Origin: Novosphingopyxis baekryungensis DSM 16222
Lineage (GTDB): Bacteria > Pseudomonadota > Alphaproteobacteria > Sphingomonadales > Sphingomonadaceae
Direction: 5' to 3'
Assembly (NCBI RefSeq): GCF_000420305.1
Contig: NZ_ATUR01000002.1
Span: 496,001 to 560,000, forward strand
Length of the DNA stretch: 64,000 bases
Shown here in pieces: positions 44,738 to 53,840 of this stretch (position 1 is the first letter of the stretch; each line of letters begins with the position of its first letter). The position numbers and the translations under genes are program-made. The notes beneath the pieces are model-generated. The model saw only the letters and a program-made list of their open reading frames with translations. It was not told the origin of the DNA and did not search any database.

Positions 44738-45130
44738 ATTACTGCCGTTCGCATCGACAGGTTGGAAGGCCGGACCGACGACGAGCTCAAGCTCATGCTC
44801 GGCACCAACCAGGACTGCGTTGTCGAAGTGCTCGGCGTTCCGGAGCGTGACTGCTACCAGATCGTGCACGAGCAAAAGAAGGGCCGGATGGTCTTCCTCG
44901 ACACCGGCATGAGTTTCGAACGCAGCGTCGGCGTGGTTGCCATCCAGTCCTCCACCAATCCCCGCACGCATGTCGAGAAGATAAAGGTCTTCGAGTAGCT
45001 GTCGGACAGGCTGGGAGAGATATGCGGGCTGGACCCGATGGACCTGTTCATATCCGTATTCACTAATCGCGACCAAGATTGGAGCGTCGCCGGTGGCGAA
45101 GCGCAATATGTCACTGGTAAGCTGCCCTGA
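44738..45130 (+). pseudogene. Tautomerase-family gene with lost start and a nonsense codon
   Basis: The frame reads VRIDRLEGRTDDELKLMLG through VFE, meets TAG at 44996-44998, and continues in the same frame as LSDRLGEICGLDPMDLFISV to GGEAQYVTGKLP and TGA at 45130. The whole is a recognisable 4-oxalocrotonate-tautomerase-like protein of about 130 residues. The expected Met-Pro start reads ATT-ACT (44738), so the catalytic Pro1 is also gone. Damage looks recent, as the rest is well kept. Confidence 0.8.
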
Positions 45131-45175
45131 CGGATTGGAAGAAGTGCGCCAGCGCTTTCCGGCAAGGACGCTAGC

Positions 45176-45862
45176 CTACATCTCTTCTTTGAGCCCGGAC
45201 CGGATAAGCCACCAGTTCGGGAAATAGGCCGTGGCGAAACCGGCCAGCATCGCGATCTGCATGGCGGCCCAGAAGACTGGACTGCCCGCATCGACGGTCC
45301 CGCCGAAGACAGCGGGAAACAGCACGAAATGCGCGAGGCCCATGAAACCGTACATGCCGACTTGCCAGCTGGTGAGGGACAGCACGTCCGCCTTAATCGC
45401 GGCCTTGATGCCCTCGCTGACGGACAGATCGCGCATGGGCGCGATGGCGAAATACTGGAATACGATGCCGATCAGCAGGGCAAAGACGTAATCCATCGTC
45501 CACTGCGCGAAGATCTCCGTGCTGAAGATCGTCCCCAGGCCGAACAGCGCTAGGACGCCGGGCAGATAATGCGCCGCGTTTTCGCAAAGGAGGTCGGCCA
45601 GCGAGCACCCAGCGCCGCAATGCAGCGTGCCCTTGGCCACCTTGGCCGCGAAGGGCGCTTCGCCCGCATCCGGTCCGGCGTAGCGGTTGTAAAACAAGAT
45701 CAGCAGCGGGCCGGCGAACAGCGCACATAGCGGCCAGACGAAGCGCATCACCGCCATCTTCGGCGGGTTCCGCTTCATCTGCCACGCCAAATAAAGGGCG
45801 CAGGCCAGCCCAAGCAGTAGCATGCCTATGGATGCCAGTTGCACCCATTGCGGAATCACCAT
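45176..45862 (-). CDS. DUF4396 membrane protein
   Basis: A 228-residue protein with about six membrane helices. The family-typical text HCGAGCSLADLL lies near residue 85 and supplies Cys/His that could bind metal. Function is unknown. It begins 17 bases after the FdhF-like gene on the same strand. ATG 45862 is chosen over a GTG four codons earlier. Confidence 0.8.
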   Translation of the reverse strand: MVIPQWVQLASIGMLLLGLACALYLAWQMKRNPPKMAVMRFVWPLCALFAGPLLILFYNRYAGPDAGEAPFAAKVAKGTLHCGAGCSLADLLCENAAHYLPGVLALFGLGTIFSTEIFAQWTMDYVFALLIGIVFQYFAIAPMRDLSVSEGIKAAIKADVLSLTSWQVGMYGFMGLAHFVLFPAVFGGTVDAGSPVFWAAMQIAMLAGFATAYFPNWWLIRSGLKEEM

Positions 45863-45879
45863 GTCGCCGCCCACTTTGC

Positions 45880-48183
45880 TCAGGCCGGCTCGACCCTGAC
45901 CGGTACGGACTTGGACGCTGGTGTCTTGGAAATCTCGTCATGATGCGTGATCGGCACCAGCACGTTGCACTCCGGATAATAGCCCGCGATCGTGCCGCGC
46001 GGAAGCTTGTATGCAATCAGCTTCAGCCCGCTCAGTTTCCGCTCCACATCATCGCCGTCGTAATCGGTGACCAAGCGAACGGTATCGCCGTCGTGCAGGC
46101 CCGCGTCGGCAATGTCATCCGGGTTCATCAGCACGACATCGCGCGTGCCCTCAATACCGCGAAAGCGATCGGAATAGCCGTAGATCGTGGTGTTGAACTG
46201 GTCGTTCGACCGCATCGTCAGCAGGCGATAACGGCCCGGCTTGTCGGCAAAGCCCAGCGATGTGAGCTGGGGCGGTGTCGTGATGACCGCCTTGCCACTG
46301 TCGGTTTTCCACACACGCTCGGCAGCGGGATTGCCGCGCCAGAAGCCACCGGCCTGGAACATGCGCTTGTTGAAATCGTGGAAGTCATCCGGATAAGTCG
46401 CCTCGATCAGGTCACGCACCAGCGCGTAATCGGCGGTCCATTCGTCCCATTTCATCTTGGGATTGGGGTCAAGTGTGGCCTTGGCAATGCCGGTCACGAT
46501 CGCCAGCTCGCTCTTCAGATGCTCAGAGGCGGGCGGACGATGCCCGACCGATCCATTGATCATGGAGAAGCTGTCTTCGCTAGTCACGGCCTGGTTGCCG
46601 CTGGCCTGCTCGTCGAGTTCGGACCGGCCGAGGCAAGGCAGGATATAGGCAGATTTGCCCGGATAGAGATGGCTGCGGTTGAGCTTGGTGGACACCATCA
46701 CGACGATGTCCTGCTCGGCCCAGCCATCTTCCATCCGCTTCTGATCGGGCACCGCGCGCACCAGATTGCCGCCAAGCGAGATAAAGCCCCGCACTTTGCC
46801 TTCTATCAGGCCCTGTACCGCGTCGACCACGTGCATGCCGTCCTTGGTCGGCGGATCGAAATCAAATAGCTCTTTGAGCTTGTCGAGCGGGACCAAGTGC
46901 GCTTTTTCGGCAATCCCCACCGTGCGCTGGCCCTGCACATTTGAGTGACCGCGCACCGGGCAGCAGCCAGTGCCCGGGCGGCCGATATTGCCCTTGAGCA
47001 GCAGCAGGTTGACCAGCATCGCGATATTGAGCGCGCCGTGCGTGTGCTGGGTAAAGCCCATGCCATATACGCCGATCACCTTCTCCGCATCGATATAGAC
47101 CTGCGCCGCGTCCCGTAGCGCAGCCTCGGTCAGGCCACTGGCTTTTTCGATATCAGGCCATTGCGCATCGCGGCAGCAGGCGATGAAGTCCTCGAACCCG
47201 GTGGTATGCTGCTTGATGAATGCGTGGTCTATAACCTCGCGCGTCCCGGCTTCCTGCGCTTTGTCGTCGGTTTCCACCACCACCTTGCACAGCCCCAAAA
47301 TCGCGGCGACATCGCCGCCCGATTGCACCTGATGGTACTGATCGGAAATAATCGTTTCCTTGCCGGTCATCATCGCCAGCGGATTTTGCGGATCGACGAA
47401 GGATACCAGGCCCTGCTCGATCACCGGATTGAAGGTCACGATCTTGCCGCCGCGATCCTTCAGGTCCTTGAGATTATGCAGGAAGCGCGGGCTGTTGGTG
47501 CCTGGGTTCTGCCCGAAATAGAAATAGCAGTCCGTCTCCGCCAGGTCGTCGAACGTTACGGTGCCGACCGGCGAGCCGATGACCTTCGTAAGACCCACCG
47601 AGGTGGTTTCGTGGCACATGTTGCTGCTCTGCGGCAGGTTATTGTTGCCATAGGCGCGGGCCAAAAGGGCGTAGAGGTAGCTCGCTTCCAGGCCCGCATG
47701 ACCCGACGCGTAGAAAACAACGTCCTCCCGCGGCAATTCGCGCAAGGTCGCGCCGATTTCGGCAAAGGCATCGTCCCAGGCAATCGGGACGTAACGGTCC
47801 GACGGCGCGTCATATTTCATCGGATGCGTCAGCCGGCCCGATTTTTCCAGCTCGTGATCGGACCATTCGCGAAGCTGGCTGACGGTATGGCCGTCTTCGC
47901 CGAAAAATTCCGGCGTGCATCGATCCTTCGTCAGCTCCCACAAAGTCGCTTTCGCCCCGTTCTCGCAGAATTCAAACGCAGCATAATTTGCGGGCTTGGG
48001 CCACGCGCAGGACATGCACATGACGCCCTTGGGCTTGTTCAGCCGCCGCAAGCTGTCGAGCGCACCCGGCGATGCCCAGGTCTCACCATAGATGCTGGCG
48101 ATACCCTTCATCGAACCCCAGCCGCCGGCAGGGCCGGGCGAATGAGGAAGGTCGTCGGTATTTTTCTCGGTTTCGTCGGCCAT
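45880..48183 (-). CDS. FdhF/YdeP-family molybdopterin oxidoreductase
   Basis: A 767-residue bis-MGD oxidoreductase related to E. coli YdeP and formate dehydrogenase H. The N-terminal CMSCAWPKP stretch is the YdeP version of the cluster region. SNMCHETTSVG supplies the Mo-ligand-type Cys, and GCCPVRGHSNVQGQRTVG is characteristic of the family. There is no Tat signal. YdeP is linked to acid resistance in E. coli, but the substrate is unknown. The start is ATG 48183; an adjacent ATG at 48186 is equally possible. It pairs with the DUF4396 gene. Confidence 0.88.
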   Translation of the reverse strand: MADETEKNTDDLPHSPGPAGGWGSMKGIASIYGETWASPGALDSLRRLNKPKGVMCMSCAWPKPANYAAFEFCENGAKATLWELTKDRCTPEFFGEDGHTVSQLREWSDHELEKSGRLTHPMKYDAPSDRYVPIAWDDAFAEIGATLRELPREDVVFYASGHAGLEASYLYALLARAYGNNNLPQSSNMCHETTSVGLTKVIGSPVGTVTFDDLAETDCYFYFGQNPGTNSPRFLHNLKDLKDRGGKIVTFNPVIEQGLVSFVDPQNPLAMMTGKETIISDQYHQVQSGGDVAAILGLCKVVVETDDKAQEAGTREVIDHAFIKQHTTGFEDFIACCRDAQWPDIEKASGLTEAALRDAAQVYIDAEKVIGVYGMGFTQHTHGALNIAMLVNLLLLKGNIGRPGTGCCPVRGHSNVQGQRTVGIAEKAHLVPLDKLKELFDFDPPTKDGMHVVDAVQGLIEGKVRGFISLGGNLVRAVPDQKRMEDGWAEQDIVVMVSTKLNRSHLYPGKSAYILPCLGRSELDEQASGNQAVTSEDSFSMINGSVGHRPPASEHLKSELAIVTGIAKATLDPNPKMKWDEWTADYALVRDLIEATYPDDFHDFNKRMFQAGGFWRGNPAAERVWKTDSGKAVITTPPQLTSLGFADKPGRYRLLTMRSNDQFNTTIYGYSDRFRGIEGTRDVVLMNPDDIADAGLHDGDTVRLVTDYDGDDVERKLSGLKLIAYKLPRGTIAGYYPECNVLVPITHHDEISKTPASKSVPVRVEPA

Positions 48184-49132
48184 CATGCACTCTCGACAGT
48201 TATTTTTCGGGAAACGCATTTCCTCACCAAGCTTTCCAGACTCCATGAGGTTTTCATAAATAATGTGCCCCATTTCTCGGCTTGGCAACGGTCTGACGGT
48301 TCAGCACTGAGCATTGGTGGCCGTGCCGGCTGATGGTTGAACCGAAATGCCCCCGGCGGGCAAACGCGAAGCCAAGTGCATGGCCAAATCAGTTTGCCCA
48401 GTCCCTTGCAAGACTGCAGACCCGATACTGCGGTGAAGCTCTTTGCGCAGGACGCCTGCTTTGCACGAAACTGGCGTGCCAAGCTTGCCTCAGCCGGGTG
48501 TCGATCAGTTTTGCGCCAAAATTGTCCAAGGGCAGAAAGAACGATTCATTGCGCCGCTGCGCACGCTTTCAGGCGTCCATCCTATTCCGGGCAATCTGGC
48601 AGACTTCCTTCTCGCTGGCATGCCTGCCGTTCCATTGGTGTCGTCTATCTAGCCCGGGTTGTGGCCGCAGGGTTTTAGATGACATTTATGCAAGGCTAAG
48701 CAGTCAGCCTAAGCAGATCCCGCCAAAGATGGTCCGCTTTTCTAGATCAGGTTCTCGGCATAGGCTCACAGAGCTTCGGATCGGTCAGCCTAACTATATG
48801 CATAACAGGCGGACCGCTTAGTCACTTGGCATCCTGTTAACTTGAAGAATTAACCATCAATCGCCCCGGTATAGGTGCGTTTGGGGTGGGACTTGGGCAT
48901 CAAAAACCTGTAAAGTTTACCGACAGTAGAAACAGCTATTAATTTTGTGTTAACATACATCATGCCGATTCGCCGCTTATGTTCGCTTGGATCGACAGCC
49001 AACCTGTTTGGGATGCGATCATGGTTGGATCGGTTGAAGCGACATGTGCTGCCGGAGCACAGGGCGATAGGTGGCAAATTATATTAGTAATTGCATCATC
49101 GTGCATAACGCTGAGAAAACAGGGAAATTATC
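48184..49132. other. Long gene-poor region before the PEP-CTERM gene
   Basis: Nearly 950 bases with no convincing coding sequence. Short frames exist, for example 48443-48652 on the plus strand and 48850-49077 on the minus strand, but none has a ribosome site or known motif. The right half (about 48830-49130) is noticeably more A/T-rich than the surrounding DNA and probably holds the regulatory region of the PEP-CTERM gene. No sigma-54 -24/-12 box with correct spacing was found. Confidence 0.45.
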
Positions 49133-49714
49133 ATGAAGAAATTGCATAAATCCATTTTTGCCTTCACGGCTATTGCCGCTTTGAACGCTGCTGCCCCCGC
49201 TGCGGCGGCAAGCTTGGTCGGCGATACAGTGTCCTGCTCACAGACCGGCAGTGGCTCTTCTTTCACCTGCTCGCCATCGACCGCAGTTGTCGGCAGCGGC
49301 ACCGAGTTCTCTGCTGGCGGCGGCACCTTCATGACGTTTGACTTCGGCGCGAACGATTTGCTGATCAACATGCTGAACACCGGCTCGCTGGGCGCGACGA
49401 TCATCGAGTTTTCGAACCTTTCGAACGCTTTTACGTCTTACAGCTTTGGCGGCTCGACGATCGGCGGATTTGATGCCAGCGATGTGTCCCTGACCAACGG
49501 CGTTCTACGTCTGAATTTCATCGGCACGAATTTCAACGCTGGCGATACGGCCAATCTTAGCGTCAGCGCCGCGGCCGCCGTTCCCGAGCCGTCTACGTGG
49601 CTCATGATGCTTTTCGGCTTCGGCTTGGTTGGTTACGGCATGCGTTCGGCCAAGCGTCGTTCGGATGAGAAGTTCGAAACCAAGATCAAGAACATCACTT
49701 ACGGCGTCGCCTGA
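49133..49714 (+). CDS. PEP-CTERM sorting-domain secreted protein
   Basis: A 193-residue exported protein. The signal peptide ends near PAAAA (about residue 24). The mature part is Gly/Ser/Thr-rich and beta-prone. The sorting tag is VPEPSTWLMMLFGFGLVGYG followed by a basic cluster (SAKRR), the PEPxxW type recognised by exosortase. Unusually, about 15 more residues (SDEKFETKIKNITYGVA) follow the basic cluster. AGGGAA precedes the ATG, and the gene has its own terminator. Confidence 0.9.
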   Translation: MKKLHKSIFAFTAIAALNAAAPAAAASLVGDTVSCSQTGSGSSFTCSPSTAVVGSGTEFSAGGGTFMTFDFGANDLLINMLNTGSLGATIIEFSNLSNAFTSYSFGGSTIGGFDASDVSLTNGVLRLNFIGTNFNAGDTANLSVSAAAAVPEPSTWLMMLFGFGLVGYGMRSAKRRSDEKFETKIKNITYGVA

Positions 49715-49737
49715 CGCTATAGGATAGCGATACATAA

Positions 49738-49772
49738 AAAAAGGGCCGCGCCGTCAAAGCGCGGCCCTTTTT
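49738..49772 (+). terminator. Rho-independent terminator after the PEP-CTERM gene
   Basis: GGGCCGCGC (49743-49751) pairs perfectly with GCGCGGCCC (49759-49767) around a seven-base loop. Flanking A and T runs extend the stem and give the terminal U tract. Confidence 0.92.
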
Positions 49773-50200
49773 CTTTGGCTTGCCAGGCTGTTTTTGCTGA
49801 GAGCTTGTCATGATACATGGACGCGCTGGGTCGCTCCAGACGACGCTCTATCAGGGGCCGCTTGTTTGGATATATCGATTGCCTTGGCCTGTCATGTCAC
49901 GCGCGCTGTCGCTCGATTTTAAATGAAAACCCCCCACTGATTTGAAAGGCCGACATATTCATGTCGAGGGCACCTTTATTTTCTACCGTTGCGCGTGCTT
50001 CGGTTTTCGGCGGGCCGTTCGTTGTGGTGTAACGGATGCCGGTAACCTATGCTTTGTACTTTGCAATTGCTGCTATGGTCTCAGAAATGGCCGTTCGGAA
50101 CTTCGTTACTGCGGCCATTACTGTCACGAGTAATGAATGGTGGAAAAATCGGCACTAGCGACTATCGATCTGGGGGTCCTGGCGGCGTGACCCTTTGGAG
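49773..50200. other. Intergenic region upstream of the HTH-hydrolase gene
   Basis: About 430 bases without a supported gene. A 63-codon frame at 49942-50133 is Cys-rich and has no ribosome site, so it is not called. A promoter for the next gene is expected, but I cannot pick -35/-10 boxes with confidence. Confidence 0.4.
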
Positions 50201-51865
50201 ATGAGCCTTTCTAGCTATATGACGACGTCCTCTCGCCCTGATGAATTGATCGCGCGCATCTATGAGGTGGCGGCCGATCCCGGCCGGTTGCTCGAGCTTC
50301 GTTCGGTGCTTGAGCGGATGAGCGATGATGAACTGAACAGCCATGGAGATCCTTGGCTGGCGTTTCATTTTGAACGCGCCGAAGCCATTTTGCCGGACGA
50401 CGTCGAATTTTCCGGGGTTCGGGCAGAATATGCCGCGCCGGGCTCTTTCACATTGGGGCCGTTTCTGGATGTAATCGAGGTCAGCTCGCCGGAAACTCTG
50501 CTCAGGGAAGGGGAGCCTTTACCGGACTGGATCTGGCTGCCGCATCGCGACCGGCAGGACAAGGCGTTGCTCAAGGCGGTATTCTCCGGCGCGCATGCCC
50601 ACGGCATTCTGCAAATGTTCACGCATCCGGAAGCCGTCCGGCCGACGCCGCATTTTGCCCGGCGCGCGGCAGATGCGAGCCACCTGATCGTGCAGGAAAT
50701 TCCAATCCGTTGGGAGAAGCAGAGCGCGACCGCGTTCGCGCGCGATTTTTCGCTCACCCAGGCGGAACAGGCCCTGTTGCATGAGATCATCGAGCGATCG
50801 GATCTGCGACAACTGGCCGCAGAGCGTGGCACGTCGCTCGGCACGGTCCGCAACCAGTTGAAAAGATTGCTGGCAAAGCTCGAAATCGGATCGCAGGGCG
50901 AACTGATTGCCCTTTATGGCGGTTACCGTGATGTGTGCAGCCTCTATGCCGTGGCAGAGGAGACTGAGCAGAGCGAAGACGAAGCGCGTTGCGTGCAGAT
51001 CGACCATTTGCAGGTGCAGGTTCATTTTTATGGACCGAAAAACGGCGCGCCGGTACTGTATTTTCATCCTCTTTTTGGCGGTCCATTCCTTCCGGACTCT
51101 ATGGTCCGCTGCTGTCACGAAAAGGGCATAAGGCTTATCGTCCCCTGGCGACCCTATTGCGGGCGTGACGCCGACGAGGGCAAAGGCATCGAGATGGTGC
51201 GCGGCTTTGTCGAGCGCGCGGCGCAAATATTGGAACAGCTTGCCATCACAGATGCGGCGGTGCTCACCGCTTCCGGAGGCACACCCTTTGCACTGGCCTT
51301 TGCCCAGCGCTTTCCTGAACGGTGCACACAGCTGGTGATCGCGGGGCCGACGGTGCCAATCTCAACATCAGCGGAATTGCGCATGCTTGGCCTGGGGCAT
51401 CGTCTTCCCCTGCAACTGGCCAGATTGCTTCCGGCGGCCATGCGTATGTATGTGCGGGCGGTGCTGGGCAAGCTCGCCAAGGGCCTTGATGGCCCGTATC
51501 TAGAGCACTTCTTTGCCGACTCCGCACCGGATCGTGCCTTCATTGCTGTCGCAAAGAACCGTGATTTTTTGAGCAAGTCCATGCGGGCTATATTCGACCA
51601 GGGGCCGCGCTGCGGCATGGAGGAATTGATGCTCAATGCCAGCGATTGGTCGGAACTTGCGGTGGGCGTGGACTGTCCGGTCACCATTCTGACCGGTACG
51701 CAGGATCGTCTCGCTCCGCCAGAAATGGTGCATTCGTTCGCCACACGTCATGGCTTCACCATTGCACCGCCGCAGCCGGATGCCGGCAGTTTCCTGATCT
51801 TTCAGCATCCCGGCGCGGTCATGGAGATGCTAGGCGGCTTTATTACTCGACAACGGAGCAACTAG
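50201..51865 (+). CDS. LuxR-type HTH protein fused to an alpha/beta-hydrolase domain
   Basis: A 554-residue fusion. Residues 1-180 are an unrecognised sensor-like region. About 183-240 form a LuxR/GerE helix-turn-helix (FSLTQAEQALLHEI, LAAERGTSLGTVRNQLKRLL). From about 260 on comes an alpha/beta-hydrolase fold with nucleophile elbow LTASGGTP, acid in TGTQDRLAPP and His in IFQHPG. The elbow has Thr instead of the first Gly of GxSxG. The HTH is internal, not terminal. The domain may bind or hydrolyse a ligand ester or lactone. The start is uncertain among TTG 50195, ATG 50201 and ATG 50219. Confidence 0.8.
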   Translation: MSLSSYMTTSSRPDELIARIYEVAADPGRLLELRSVLERMSDDELNSHGDPWLAFHFERAEAILPDDVEFSGVRAEYAAPGSFTLGPFLDVIEVSSPETLLREGEPLPDWIWLPHRDRQDKALLKAVFSGAHAHGILQMFTHPEAVRPTPHFARRAADASHLIVQEIPIRWEKQSATAFARDFSLTQAEQALLHEIIERSDLRQLAAERGTSLGTVRNQLKRLLAKLEIGSQGELIALYGGYRDVCSLYAVAEETEQSEDEARCVQIDHLQVQVHFYGPKNGAPVLYFHPLFGGPFLPDSMVRCCHEKGIRLIVPWRPYCGRDADEGKGIEMVRGFVERAAQILEQLAITDAAVLTASGGTPFALAFAQRFPERCTQLVIAGPTVPISTSAELRMLGLGHRLPLQLARLLPAAMRMYVRAVLGKLAKGLDGPYLEHFFADSAPDRAFIAVAKNRDFLSKSMRAIFDQGPRCGMEELMLNASDWSELAVGVDCPVTILTGTQDRLAPPEMVHSFATRHGFTIAPPQPDAGSFLIFQHPGAVMEMLGGFITRQRSN

Positions 51866-51952
51866 ATCGAGGGACAGCTGACGGACATTGGGTCGAACCT
51901 CCGCGATGCGAGACGGGTCAATAGAGGCATCACGGAGGCTCGATAGAGCCGC

Positions 51953-52846
51953 TTACTGTCGACCGACAGGACCGCGACGATAGGTAAAGGCGAGCGCACT
52001 TTGGCCGGTCGCCTCATTATAATGCTGGCAGTAGAAATCCGTCCCCGCCTTGTCGGTATGTAGCTCCGGCATGTTGAAGGTAATCATCTCTCGGCCGCGC
52101 GAACCGAGCAGCTTGTCATACGCCGCCGAGCGATCGGCATTGCTGCCGCTGGCAGTCGGCTCATAGCCTGCGCTGTTGCCGGTCATGAGCATCACGTCCT
52201 TGCCGGTGTAGTTGTTTTCCCGTGGCCGTGTGTCGCGGGCCAGTTGCTCCTTGCCGTCGAAGGACATGCATTGCAGTTCGTAACTGCCACGTCCGTTATA
52301 CGCGGTCTTGTCGACCTCTACATACAACACGTCGCCCACACCCAGGCCCGTGAAGGTGCAGCCATCGACCGGCTGGACCGGTTCCCGCTCGATCAGACCG
52401 GTGCGGTCTTCGGTGCTCAGGCCGCTGGTAACGGTATATGTTCCGGCCTGCGCGATAAAGGCGTTGCCAAGCTTGAGGTTGGCGCATTTGGTCATCGCGG
52501 CATATTTGGCGGGCGCAGAGGGGGCGCGGCCGGCATAGTCTCCGCGTCCGGCGGCGCGAGGGCGCCGCTGCCCGGCATATTGCATGACGCCCGAGCGGTT
52601 CGACGAGGATGATCCTAAAGCATCAGGCAATGTGCCGGAAGCGGCGCCATCGGTGACGGTTTCCACGACATTTTCGACCGTTTCCGCCGTATCCTTGATC
52701 TCCTTGGCCTTTTTCTTGAGTTCTTTGGCCTTTTTACGCAGCATGTCGAACTGGTCCGTTTCGGCGGCGGCTGCAGCGTTCGCAGGTATGGACGGCATCG
52801 CGGTGGCCAGAGCGGCACCGGACGCGGCGATCAGCAGATATTTCAT
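51953..52846 (-). CDS. Secreted protein with coiled-coil N-terminus, unknown function
   Basis: A 297-residue protein with a signal peptide (ends PANA, about residue 24). A Lys/Glu-rich helix (LRKKAKELKKKAKEIKDTAE) likely forms a coiled coil. A beta-rich C-terminal half contains four or so Cys (MTKCANLKLG, DGCTFTGLG, LQCMSFDG, DFYCQHYNE) that could form disulfides in the periplasm. No family is recognised. Confidence 0.7.
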   Translation of the reverse strand: MKYLLIAASGAALATAMPSIPANAAAAAETDQFDMLRKKAKELKKKAKEIKDTAETVENVVETVTDGAASGTLPDALGSSSSNRSGVMQYAGQRRPRAAGRGDYAGRAPSAPAKYAAMTKCANLKLGNAFIAQAGTYTVTSGLSTEDRTGLIEREPVQPVDGCTFTGLGVGDVLYVEVDKTAYNGRGSYELQCMSFDGKEQLARDTRPRENNYTGKDVMLMTGNSAGYEPTASGSNADRSAAYDKLLGSRGREMITFNMPELHTDKAGTDFYCQHYNEATGQSALAFTYRRGPVGRQ

Positions 52847-52943
52847 GGTAACGACCCCTTGTTTGAAGTGATCGTGCTTTTGCGCCGCGCCATACTCCTG
52901 GTGAATGTCCCAAATGGTACATGCCGGAGTGACTGGGCTTTTT

Positions 52944-53345
52944 TCAGACCGCGCCCAAGGCGATCAGCGCGCCCCAACCGATCAGGAACGCCAGCGTCAC
53001 CCAAGTGAGCAGGGCGCCGCCAGCGCGGGGGATGTTGGAGGTGGGCTTGTCCATGCCGATCGGATGCGCAATCCGTGCTGCGACGAATAGCGCGCCGGTG
53101 ATGACCAGCACGAGATGCGCGCCGCCGGACAGCTCGATCAGGGCCATCAGGATCAGGACGAAAGGGGCGTATTCCACCAGATTGGCATGTGCGCGCATGC
53201 GGCCGGCCAGCAATTCCTCGCCTCCGTCACCGATCAAAATGTCGGCCTTGAGGCGGATCCGCACGATGCGGAAGGCAATCCACAGATTGATCAGACCAAG
53301 CGCCGCGGCTGTGGCGAGTGTGACGGGAAGCAGGATCATCGTCAT
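52944..53345 (-). CDS. MAPEG family membrane protein
   Basis: A 133-residue, four-helix protein of the MAPEG superfamily (eicosanoid/glutathione metabolism in eukaryotes; bacterial roles mostly unknown). Typical text is RMRAHANLVEYAPFVLILMALIE-like (Arg-Ala-His-x-Asn, then Glu-Tyr-x-Pro) and ARIAHPIGM near the third helix. Confidence 0.88.
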   Translation of the reverse strand: MTMILLPVTLATAAALGLINLWIAFRIVRIRLKADILIGDGGEELLAGRMRAHANLVEYAPFVLILMALIELSGGAHLVLVITGALFVAARIAHPIGMDKPTSNIPRAGGALLTWVTLAFLIGWGALIALGAV

Positions 53346-53423
53346 ATTCTTGTTCCTTCGGTCGCTATATCAGACACGCGCCTTGGCATGCCTATCCGGG
53401 CGGCAGCGTGGGCAGAACGCCGC

Positions 53424-53840
53424 CTATTCCTGCGACGTTGCGACCGGCGTGTCGCTGTGCGGCGCTTCGAAGGTGGACCAGTCGCTCTGTTCGCTCGGTG
53501 CGGGCGGCGTTCCGGCCGGGCCGGCCTTGGCACGATCCTGCCGGAGGCGGTGCAGATGAACCTTGGCGATCATGTTCGCGGCGATCGGCGCGGTGATGAA
53601 CAGAAAGAGTGAGATCAGCAGCTCATGCGCAGACCATTGGCCCTTGTAGAACTGATAATAGAGCACCGATCCCACCAGCAGCGCGCCCAGGCCCAGCGTG
53701 GTCGCCTTGGCCGGGCCGTGAAGGCGCTCCATCAGCGTGGGCAGGCGCACCATGCCCCAGCTGCCGATCAGCGCCAGCAGCGATCCCAGCACGATCATCG
53801 CGCTCGTGGCGATTTCGGCGATCAGGCCAAGCTCCATCAT
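53424..53840 (-). CDS. mnhG: Mrp Na+/H+ antiporter subunit G
   Basis: A 138-residue subunit with three membrane helices. SWGMVRLPTLMERLHGPAKATTLG is the MnhG/MrpG hallmark region (shown in the span about 27-50). The C-terminal 40 residues are hydrophilic. It starts inside the mnhF stop (ATGATG). Last gene of the operon. Confidence 0.93.
   Translation of the reverse strand: MMELGLIAEIATSAMIVLGSLLALIGSWGMVRLPTLMERLHGPAKATTLGLGALLVGSVLYYQFYKGQWSAHELLISLFLFITAPIAANMIAKVHLHRLRQDRAKAGPAGTPPAPSEQSDWSTFEAPHSDTPVATSQE

Noticed and set aside
44654-44998. A 114-codon gene taken as intact
   Set aside because: The first 28 codons are not family-like, and homologous text continues in frame past the TAG, so this is a broken tautomerase.
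48443-48652. Short rightward frame (69 codons) in the gene-poor region
   Set aside because: No ribosome site, no recognisable family and no coupling to neighbours.
48830-49132. Sigma-54 promoter of the PEP-CTERM gene
   Set aside because: GTGGCAAATT and TTGCAT occur but are about 18 bases apart, too far for a -24/-12 pair.
49942-50133. Short Cys-rich frame before the HTH-hydrolase gene
   Set aside because: No ribosome site; the composition looks like chance translation of non-coding DNA.
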